The position numbers were made by a program, and so were the translations under genes. Below the pieces are notes generated by a model. The model worked only from the letters and a program-made list of their open reading frames with translations. It was not told the origin of the DNA and did not search any database. This document shows, in pieces, positions 58,074-64,000 of a stretch of 64,000 nt of DNA. Position 1 is the stretch's first letter. Every line of letters starts with the position of its first letter. The stretch spans positions 1 to 64,000 of IMG/VR virus record IMGVR_UViG_3300020157_000005; one strand, 5' to 3'. This DNA is from a virus.

Positions 58074-58333
58074 CAGCAGAAATAGATAGTGTATGGAACT
58101 TCATAGAGAAATATTACCCAGATTACTCCAGTAGCAATGAAATAGCAACAGCTAATGATATAGATCAGATACTGACAGAACCAGATAATGAATGGAGTGA
58201 AGGGGCAACTCGGATATGGGAAGGATATGAGAGTGATCTGGCAGCAATTGCAATACTGCAGGATGAAGTGATGTGCTGTGTATACAAGAAAGCTATACAA
58301 GGATACATAGACAGTAAAACAGAGCAGATATGA
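58070..58333 (+). CDS. Hypothetical acidic protein (87 aa)
   Basis: An 87-residue acidic helical protein: MTAEIDSVWNFIEKYYPDYS, then LAAIAILQDEVMCCVYKKAI. It overlaps both neighbours by 4 nt (ATGA), so translation is coupled to the helicase and the next gene. No family recognised. Confidence 0.6.
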   Translation: MTAEIDSVWNFIEKYYPDYSSSNEIATANDIDQILTEPDNEWSEGATRIWEGYESDLAAIAILQDEVMCCVYKKAIQGYIDSKTEQI

Positions 58334-58536
58334 CAGAACAAGAAATAGAAGCAGCCTGTTGGGCTCATATACAGCAAGCAGAGAACTGGATGACTCCCGA
58401 ACTCTCTGATGGGTACAACGAGAATGAGGTATATAGAGCATGGAAAGCCGGATACAAAGCTGCACAGGAAGAGTATGAGCTAGATGCAGAACGATGGAAA
58501 ACATTCATAGCCATTACAGACAAGAAGAACAAGTAA
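58330..58536 (+). CDS. Hypothetical helical small protein (68 aa)
   Basis: A 68-residue protein: MTEQEIEAACWAHIQQAENW, then YRAWKAGYKAAQEEYELDAE. It is a likely helical hairpin. It overlaps the previous stop by 4 nt. Function unknown. Confidence 0.6.
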   Translation: MTEQEIEAACWAHIQQAENWMTPELSDGYNENEVYRAWKAGYKAAQEEYELDAERWKTFIAITDKKNK

Positions 58537-58553
58537 CCAATAGAACACAACAT

Positions 58554-59387
58554 ATGGAAGAAGACAAGAAGAAAGGTATAGTGTTACCTACAGCACCAAG
58601 GAAAGCAACTGCAGTGAATGCAAGGTCAATGACCCTATATGGGAAGAGTAAAGTAGGGAAGACCACTGCATTGTCAGCTCTCCAGAATTGCCTTATTATT
58701 GACACAGAAAATGGAAGTGCCTTCATCAACGGTATAGTGATGCAGGTACCAGAGACACTAGGACCAGTAGGAAGGTTCAAGTGGTTGAAAGAACTGGCAG
58801 CAGAGATCAAAGCACAGGGTAGGCCATATGACTATGTAGCCATAGATACATTCAGCCAGTTGGACATAGACAGCGAATGGGTAGGTACCTGGAACTACAT
58901 GAACAGTGTAGCCGGTAAGAACTTCAACCGAGTATGTGATGCAGATGGGAAAGTGATCAAAGATCCCATCACACAGAAGACCACAATGCTGAAACCTACA
59001 GATCAGGAGTATGAAAGTGTATTGACCCTTGGGCAGGGTTACGGCTACAGGTATTCTAGGGATGCCATCATGGATATATTCAACACACTGAAGGATCTAG
59101 GCAAGATATGTACGATATTCGTGTGCCATGTAGCAGATAAAATGATAGCAGAGAAGAATGGTGAACAGGTAATGATCAAAGATCTCGCCCTCACAGGAAA
59201 AGTCAGGGACATGATCCCTAGGCTCTGTGATGCCATAGGTAATGTGTGGAATGAGAACGGGAAGATGATGGTGTCATTCGTAGGTAATAGTGACAAGATA
59301 GGTGGTATGAGAGCTACTCATCTGTTAGGATATACAGGAGAATTAGACTGGAGCAAGGTGTTCATTAAAGAAGAAACAAATAAATAA
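58554..59387 (+). CDS. RecA-like ATPase, Sak4-type recombinase
   Basis: A 277-residue P-loop ATPase: GKSKVGKTT (30-38) is the Walker A, and PYDYVAIDTF (91-100) the Walker B with a following Ser. The LIIDTENGS strand after Walker A (47-55) fits phage Sak4/AAA_24 proteins, minimal RecA-fold single-strand annealing recombinases. Length is normal. It is encoded upstream of a putative ssDNA-binding protein, the usual pairing. ATG 58554 is chosen; an in-frame codon at 58494 lies within the previous gene. Confidence 0.78.
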   Translation: MEEDKKKGIVLPTAPRKATAVNARSMTLYGKSKVGKTTALSALQNCLIIDTENGSAFINGIVMQVPETLGPVGRFKWLKELAAEIKAQGRPYDYVAIDTFSQLDIDSEWVGTWNYMNSVAGKNFNRVCDADGKVIKDPITQKTTMLKPTDQEYESVLTLGQGYGYRYSRDAIMDIFNTLKDLGKICTIFVCHVADKMIAEKNGEQVMIKDLALTGKVRDMIPRLCDAIGNVWNENGKMMVSFVGNSDKIGGMRATHLLGYTGELDWSKVFIKEETNK

Positions 59388-59414
59388 CAACTAAACAAAT
59401 AAAAAACAACGACA

Positions 59415-60371
59415 ATGGTCATTAAGCCGAGTGAAAGAAAACCAGGTACAGGTACATCAGAGAAATTGATAGGTATCTTCAAAGGAGAGTTAGTGAAGGT
59501 GAATCCGACACTACAGGAAAAGAAAGAAATGTATGGATGGGCTGATAAAGCCGATGAAAAAGAAATCGCATACACTGGGGAAAAGGATGGTAAAGACTGG
59601 TCCCGTCTCTGCTTCGTGTTCTTAGATGAAATAACGAAAAAGTATGTGGAATATGGGTTGTTCATCAGTGATGAGTTGGCAGAGTTCGAGAAAGATGGTA
59701 TAACAAAAAAATGGTATGTGAACCAATGGGGCCAGACACAACTGGTGGATGATGAAAAGAACCTGTTCAAGTCGTTCACCCATATACAGAAACAGAATGA
59801 AGATACAAAGGAGTGGGAAGATGTGATCGGAGAGAATGGAGAACCGGTGAAACTGATATATCGTCAGGCACATAAAGGTGAGACAGCGTTATACAGTCTG
59901 TTGAGGAACCTGGTAACACAGTCATGGTTCGAAGCAGATGCTGATACATCGTTATTCATTAAGCCTCAGCATTTAATGAGAGGTGCTGTTAAGGATATCA
60001 CATCACTGATAGGTACAGACAGTTTCCAACCGGTAGTAGGTATGGTGTATGTAGAAGCCAAGGATACAGACAATGGTGTGCAGTATACAAACAACTGTGT
60101 AGATGGTGCATGGATGCCAGGATGGAAGATCAAGGATGCTAATATCAACAGTGCAAGTAACAGTTGGAGTAAGTTCGAGATAGCTCCTAAAGGTAAAGGT
60201 AGCTATAAACTGAAGGATATGTACAACTATTATCAATCGGTAAAGCGTTGTAAATATATGTGGGAACTACAACCACTACATGTGTTCCAAGCTGACAAGT
60301 TCCAAGCCGCAGGTAACCAAACATTCGTACCAGCAGAGAATACAACAGAAGTAACTAACCTCGACTACTAA
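59415..60371 (+). CDS. Putative single-stranded DNA-binding protein (318 aa)
   Basis: A 318-residue soluble protein next to the Sak4-like ATPase. The start is MVIKPSERKPGTGTSEKLIG, followed by strands (LIGIFKGELVKVNPTLQE; WSRLCFVFLDEITKKYVEY) suggesting an OB-fold-like body. The C-terminus (PAENTTEVTNLDY) is hydrophilic, with only two acidic residues in the last ten. In phage recombination modules this position holds the SSB partner. Assignment is by neighbourhood and pattern. Confidence 0.55.
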   Translation: MVIKPSERKPGTGTSEKLIGIFKGELVKVNPTLQEKKEMYGWADKADEKEIAYTGEKDGKDWSRLCFVFLDEITKKYVEYGLFISDELAEFEKDGITKKWYVNQWGQTQLVDDEKNLFKSFTHIQKQNEDTKEWEDVIGENGEPVKLIYRQAHKGETALYSLLRNLVTQSWFEADADTSLFIKPQHLMRGAVKDITSLIGTDSFQPVVGMVYVEAKDTDNGVQYTNNCVDGAWMPGWKIKDANINSASNSWSKFEIAPKGKGSYKLKDMYNYYQSVKRCKYMWELQPLHVFQADKFQAAGNQTFVPAENTTEVTNLDY

Positions 60372-60395
60372 ACAAATAAAACAACAGATAGAAAT

Positions 60396-61016
60396 ATGCG
60401 CAATAAAATAGAGTATGTAGGTTACAGTAAGAATGTGATAGATAATGTGACCAGTAATGTAGTACTGCATGGTGATGATATCAATGAAGAAGTATTACAA
60501 AAAGTTTGTAATCTCTGGAGTACTGGTAAAGAATTGAAAGTGATAGTGAGCTACCTGGACCGAGAGAACAAGTGTACTGGTGAGGAGGGTGAATATATAG
60601 TAGAGCAGTTAGAGGTGTATGAGAAGAGCCTGAAAGATGCACCAATGACAAAGACGGAAGTAGCAGAGACACTCACAGCAATGGTAAATAGTGCACCTGT
60701 AATACGTGAAGTACCTAGTACAAACATAGCAGCTATTCTACCAGGGTTTGCAACAGAACCTGGTACACCTGCACCTATAGAGAAAAAAGGTAGAAAACAA
60801 ACACCTGCAGTAAGAACAACAGGTAAGGTAGATGCAAAGTCTCTGATAGAGAAAATGCAGGAACAGATAGAGTTGATCCGGTACATAGACAGTACAGTGG
60901 ATATGGATAATGAACCAGGGCAGTTATCGAAGGCTGCTAGGGATATACTCATCCAGTATCGGAAAGATGTAGACAAAGCCAAGGAAACAGCAGTACAATC
61001 AATACAACAGCTATGA
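60396..61016 (+). CDS. Hypothetical protein (206 aa)
   Basis: A 206-residue protein. Residues 1-85 form an acidic alpha/beta domain (LHGDDINEEVLQKVCNLWST). A Pro/Ala-rich linker with a basic patch KKGRKQTPAVRTTGKV follows (about 130-145), then a C-terminal helix (SLIEKMQEQIELIRYIDSTV). It overlaps the next gene by 4 nt. No family recognised; the basic linker suggests a nucleic-acid or protein scaffold role. Confidence 0.6.
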   Translation: MRNKIEYVGYSKNVIDNVTSNVVLHGDDINEEVLQKVCNLWSTGKELKVIVSYLDRENKCTGEEGEYIVEQLEVYEKSLKDAPMTKTEVAETLTAMVNSAPVIREVPSTNIAAILPGFATEPGTPAPIEKKGRKQTPAVRTTGKVDAKSLIEKMQEQIELIRYIDSTVDMDNEPGQLSKAARDILIQYRKDVDKAKETAVQSIQQL

Positions 61017-61219
61017 AAATAGAAACCAAGTACAATATCGGAGATACCGTATGGTTCATGGATGGAAGTAAGCCAATATCAGATACAGTGACAAACTGGG
61101 CCATAGAAGGTAACCACGGTGGGAAAGTGCTAGAATACTACTATATGCCAAAATCATTCAATTCAGTGCCTGTAGATAAGTTATACAGTACAAAGGAACA
61201 GCTAATACAAGCACTATGA
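61013..61219 (+). CDS. Hypothetical small protein (68 aa)
   Basis: A 68-residue beta-rich protein: MKIETKYNIGDTVWFMDGSK, then VPVDKLYSTKEQLIQAL. It resembles small SH3-like barrel phage proteins ('y.iGd.Vw......'). It overlaps both neighbours by 4 nt. The function is unknown. Confidence 0.6.
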   Translation: MKIETKYNIGDTVWFMDGSKPISDTVTNWAIEGNHGGKVLEYYYMPKSFNSVPVDKLYSTKEQLIQAL

Positions 61220-61410
61220 CAGACAAAGCATTGATAGTGTTCGGCAATATCACATTCGAGGAGAATCCGAATAGGGCACTGATACATGAAGTAGAACAAA
61301 CACTGATAGTATCTAGGTACATAGCGGCAAAGGTGGCAGATGATCTGTGCAATGAATGGGCTGGATGGATAATACCCTCACAGTACACCGGAGAAATAGT
61401 GTGGGAATAG
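61216..61410 (+). CDS. Hypothetical small protein (64 aa)
   Basis: A 64-residue protein: MTDKALIVFGNITFEENPNR, then a helix (SRYIAAKVADDLCNEWAGWI). It overlaps the previous gene by 4 nt. No family recognised. Confidence 0.55.
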   Translation: MTDKALIVFGNITFEENPNRALIHEVEQTLIVSRYIAAKVADDLCNEWAGWIIPSQYTGEIVWE

Positions 61411-61439
61411 GTAACAACACAACCAGACAAGATACAGGA

Positions 61440-61538
61440 ATGGGTAACAGGGCTATAGGCTCTCTACTCGTTTCTGTAGGTGTCTGGATAACAAAACAAC
61501 AGATAGAATGGAACAAGGAAACGAATGGATGGAAATAG
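61440..61538 (+). CDS. Possible mini-membrane protein (32 aa)
   Basis: A 32-residue frame: MGNRAIGSLLVSVGVWITKQ, then a hydrophilic end. It has a hydrophobic core and overlaps the next start by 31 nt. It fills an otherwise 97-nt gap but is too short for strong support. Confidence 0.3.
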   Translation: MGNRAIGSLLVSVGVWITKQQIEWNKETNGWK

Positions 61539-61810
61539 ATGTACAAGGGTTATCTCAATTGTTGGCTAAAGATGCATGGGAAACCGAAACAAGGCTCAAA
61601 CCGGATGAAGACCTCTACAACATAAACAGTGTAAGAGACCCGATAACAGGTGAACTAACAGTAGTGAAAGAGGTAAATGACCATTGGAGCAGCCAATACT
61701 GGGGGTTAGTAGAGCAGTATCGGTTACTAATAGTTCAACACGCAAAACCTACAGAAGATGGTAATCAAGCCCAAACAACCGCAGATAGACCTGAAGGAAT
61801 TAATCAGTAA
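61508..61810 (+). CDS. Hypothetical protein (100 aa)
   Basis: A 100-residue acidic helical protein: MEQGNEWMEIDVQGLSQLLA, then LKPDEDLYNINSVRDPITGE. Its end overlaps the primase start by 53 nt. It is probably translated with the primase; no motif recognised. Confidence 0.55.
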   Translation: MEQGNEWMEIDVQGLSQLLAKDAWETETRLKPDEDLYNINSVRDPITGELTVVKEVNDHWSSQYWGLVEQYRLLIVQHAKPTEDGNQAQTTADRPEGINQ

Positions 61811-62762
61811 TAGGTTAAGTGAGTATGACATATATAGGCAAATAATCGGCAATGAGTTCCGCATGAATATGTCCATGAAGAGTCCGTTACCAGGTCATAA
61901 GCATGGTGATAGGTCAGGGTCATTCTCTATAGGTGCATCTACATCAGGTAGGTTGATATGGAGGGACTACAGCCTGGATATGAAGGGTGGGGCTATAGAC
62001 CTGGTACAAGCTATATATGGGCTCACATATCCGGAGGCTCTACAGAAGGTGTGCAGTGACTTTGGGTTGTTGGTAAGTGATGGTATACAGTATAAGAAGA
62101 TCATCAGCAGCTATGTACAACCGGTTATAGAGAAACATGACACCATCATCCATGTAAAGGCTGGTAAGTGGACCAAGAAGGCACTATCATACTGGGAAGC
62201 ATATGGTATAGATCAGCAGCAGTTACAACAGGAGGAGATATACAATGTGGATGAATGGTACCTGAACCGTATGAGGATAGAAAGGAGGGATGGTGAAAAT
62301 GTGTTCGCATACAGGTTCCCAGGTGATCTGTTCAAGATATATATGCCGGATAGAACCAGAGATGAAGGTAGATGGAAGACGAATGTACCATGTGCTACTG
62401 TAGAAGGGTTAGATAGATTGAATGGGGACAAGAAGGTGTTGATAACTAAGTCACGAAAAGATAGGATATGTCTACAGCAGATAGTGCCATATACAGTGTT
62501 AAACGTGCAAAACGAAGGGTCTAGCTGTTTTACAGAAGAGTTTAGAAAGCAACTAGAACATAGAGAAATTATCGTTATGTATGACAACGATCCACCGGGA
62601 GTTACCAACTGCAAGAAAATATGTGATGCATATGGGTATCAGTATGTAAATGTTCCCAGACATCTACTACAGGAAGGCGTGAAAGATGCAGCAGATTGGG
62701 TAGCCAGTACAGGTAGCTATGAGCAGTTACAGGAGTTCATGAAAAGCAAACAGATAATATAG
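61758..62762 (+). CDS. DnaG-type primase with TOPRIM domain
   Basis: A 334-residue primase. The N-terminal half holds the DnaG-like sequence HGDRSGSFSIGASTSGRLIW, then YSLDMKGGAIDLVQAIYGLT, as in the 'GDi..lvq' region after the zinc domain; the zinc-binding cysteines themselves are not seen. The TOPRIM core is VLITKSRKDRICLQQI (near 232-247) and REIIVMYDNDPPG (269-281) with the metal-binding Asp-x-Asp. It makes RNA primers for the helicase at 56910. ATG 61758 is used although it overlaps the previous gene by 53 nt. Confidence 0.8.
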   Translation: MVIKPKQPQIDLKELISNRLSEYDIYRQIIGNEFRMNMSMKSPLPGHKHGDRSGSFSIGASTSGRLIWRDYSLDMKGGAIDLVQAIYGLTYPEALQKVCSDFGLLVSDGIQYKKIISSYVQPVIEKHDTIIHVKAGKWTKKALSYWEAYGIDQQQLQQEEIYNVDEWYLNRMRIERRDGENVFAYRFPGDLFKIYMPDRTRDEGRWKTNVPCATVEGLDRLNGDKKVLITKSRKDRICLQQIVPYTVLNVQNEGSSCFTEEFRKQLEHREIIVMYDNDPPGVTNCKKICDAYGYQYVNVPRHLLQEGVKDAADWVASTGSYEQLQEFMKSKQII

Positions 62763-62769
62763 ATACACA

Positions 62770-62955
62770 ATGAAAGAGACAAAGACTTACTACATCGGTT
62801 GGAACAGGTATGAAGGAAAAGCAATATCATACAGCACACAGGAACATGCAGAAAAATCTGGTAACTACTGGAAACAGATAAACAGTACCAGTTACAGGGA
62901 AGCGAAAGAACAGTTCCTGGAGGATGTTCGGGAGAATCACAGTGAAATGGAATAG
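62770..62955 (+). CDS. Hypothetical small protein (61 aa)
   Basis: A 61-residue protein: MKETKTYYIGWNRYEGKAIS, helical at the end (YREAKEQFLEDVRENHSEME). It lies 7 nt after the primase. No motif recognised. Confidence 0.55.
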   Translation: MKETKTYYIGWNRYEGKAISYSTQEHAEKSGNYWKQINSTSYREAKEQFLEDVRENHSEME

Positions 62956-62958
62956 TAT

Positions 62959-63144
62959 ATGGAAAAGACAATATGGGTATGTGGCATGTGTGGTAGCCAG
63001 AATGTAGAAGAGCGAGTATGGGTCAATATGAACACCGGTGATTGCAATATAGGAGAAGCAGAGTTCGAAGATACATGGTGTGTAGATTGTGACAAGAATA
63101 CAAATGTAGAAGATATCAATGACTACAAAACTACAGAGAAATGA
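62959..63144 (+). CDS. Zinc-ribbon small protein (61 aa)
   Basis: A 61-residue protein with two cysteine knuckles: VCGMCGSQNVE (residues 7-17) and WCVDCDKNTNV (40-50). The two C-x2-C pairs about 30 residues apart make a zinc ribbon, common in small phage nucleic-acid-binding proteins. It overlaps the next gene by 4 nt. Confidence 0.7.
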   Translation: MEKTIWVCGMCGSQNVEERVWVNMNTGDCNIGEAEFEDTWCVDCDKNTNVEDINDYKTTEK

Positions 63145-63395
63145 TACAAGCAACTATAGCAGATATAATGCGAGTACTGGATATACAGAGATCAGCAATT
63201 ACTACAGGGCTCCTGTACAAGCTGAGGGGCAACTGCACATACCAGGACACAGAAGGGGTAGAAGATATGTACAGTATATCAGTAGAAGAGAGAATAGGAG
63301 CACAACTAGATGAGTATGAGCAGAAAGAGTTGTCGGAGATACTGGGGCTATGTGATATACATATGTGCAGCTACTTCAGGATCACTGATATATAA
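63141..63395 (+). CDS. Hypothetical protein (84 aa)
   Basis: An 84-residue protein: MIQATIADIMRVLDIQRSAI followed by TTGLLYKLRGNCTYQDTEGV. It looks helical and possibly HTH-like at the N-terminus, but no clear family. It overlaps the zinc-ribbon gene by 4 nt. Confidence 0.55.
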   Translation: MIQATIADIMRVLDIQRSAITTGLLYKLRGNCTYQDTEGVEDMYSISVEERIGAQLDEYEQKELSEILGLCDIHMCSYFRITDI

Positions 63396-63417
63396 CCAAA
63401 CAAAATAGTAAAGAATC

Positions 63418-64000
63418 ATGGAACAACATACAGTAATAGAGAGTGGAGAAATGAATACAGTGGAGTACACCAGTATACAGGAAAAGGTGTTCGAGCTGCT
63501 ATACAATGGGAAACTGGCATGGTCAGTCAACAAGGAGCAGTTGTACACAGAAGATGGTACAATAGCACCTACAGCATTTGCAACTAGAAGGAGTGACAAT
63601 GGTGATGTGTTAGGTATAGTGGGTGGTAGGTATGCGATACTGCAGAATCAGCAGTTAGCACAGGAGTTTATACAAGCTAGTGAAGGGTTCGGGTTGACAG
63701 AGATAGCAGGTACATCAGTGAATGGTGGCAGGAAGGTGGTTATACGGGCCAAGATAGGCAGTATACAGATAGGTACAGATACAGTACACAGGTATATCAC
63801 AGTATCGAATACACATGATGGCACTGGTCAAGTTCGTTTGGGGATGTACAATAAGGTATTAGTCTGCAGTAATGGCCTAATGAGGGAGATTAGCAGCAAT
63901 GAACTAGCCAAGGTGAAGCACACTACCAATGCCAGTGAGAAGATGAACTGGTACATTAGGAACATACCACAGGTGCTAGAAGCAGAAAGGCAGATGATGG
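63418..64000 (+). CDS. DUF932-type protein, N-terminal part
   Basis: The frame opens at ATG 63418 and runs to the window edge (194 codons). Phrases such as TFATRRSDNGDVLGIVGGRY (with 'PTAFATRRSD' and 'YAILQNQ'), LVCSNGLMREISS and MYNKVLVCSNG match the phage/plasmid DUF932 family. The function of this family is not established; it is common in phage and plasmid replication or anti-restriction neighbourhoods. The C-terminus is missing. Confidence 0.75.
   Translation, partial: MEQHTVIESGEMNTVEYTSIQEKVFELLYNGKLAWSVNKEQLYTEDGTIAPTAFATRRSDNGDVLGIVGGRYAILQNQQLAQEFIQASEGFGLTEIAGTSVNGGRKVVIRAKIGSIQIGTDTVHRYITVSNTHDGTGQVRLGMYNKVLVCSNGLMREISSNELAKVKHTTNASEKMNWYIRNIPQVLEAERQMM

Noticed and set aside
1-64000. 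Stop-codon reassignment (TAG or TGA), as in some crAss-like phages
   Set aside because: All long frames, including the giant late genes, are intact in the standard code, and TAA, TAG and TGA all occur as natural stops.
1-64000. CRISPR array or diversity-generating retroelement
   Set aside because: No regularly spaced repeats with unique spacers, no reverse transcriptase, and no template/variable repeat pair near the fibre genes were seen.

Overview
The window looks like roughly two thirds of a crAss-like bacteriophage genome (Crassvirales; podovirus-like, Bacteroidales host). This rests on gene content and order, since no database search was possible. One strand carries terminase, an unusually large portal, an acidic scaffold-like protein, a crAss-type major capsid protein, an HU/IHF-like protein, a tail tubular/ring protein, a 1660-residue tail stabilisation (muzzle-like) protein and then very large ejection ('cargo') proteins. 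The other strand carries a family A DNA polymerase, a DnaB-like helicase, a TOPRIM primase and a Sak4-like RecA ATPase. The TAnnTTTG promoter elements and the A-rich start contexts without Shine-Dalgarno sequences also suit a Bacteroidetes host. All long frames are intact in the standard code.

Layout. Positions 1-40336 are read leftward. From upstream to downstream this block holds small genes including a GroES-like co-chaperonin, a glycosyltransferase, fibre genes (34-37 kb), small pre-terminase genes, TerL, portal, scaffold-like protein, MCP, capsid-associated proteins, a GH19 endolysin, cysteine-rich and collar-type tail proteins, the IHF-like protein, tail tube, stabilisation protein and three giant cargo-type proteins, the last cut by the left edge. 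The few gaps in this block share a promoter-like module (CTAACTAAGTT followed by TAnnTTTG). The divergent junction at 40337-40454 carries promoter elements on both strands. Positions 40455-64000 are read rightward: a membrane-anchored nuclease, a gene-sparse stretch (41.5-46.2 kb), a replication-initiator-like gene, many small accessory genes including a membrane-protein cassette, a GHKL-type ATPase, and from 53.2 kb the replication module. The right edge cuts a DUF932-type gene.

The most unusual region is 41.5-46.2 kb, with outliers at 47.4 and 49.8 kb. Its gaps are filled with long, almost perfectly paired helices rich in G-U pairs. One (45245-45374) folds as a three-way junction with a 26-bp closing helix and two hairpin loops that both carry the self-complementary CUAUAG, so they could kiss. 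Two others (44045-44167 and 45784-45943) share a closing helix with compensatory base changes. Three small genes here have a hairpin ending exactly 9 nt before their ATG, and several early genes share a GTTCAC motif about 25 nt upstream. I read this as a cluster of undescribed structured phage RNAs or RNA leaders; that is inference from sequence and hand folding.
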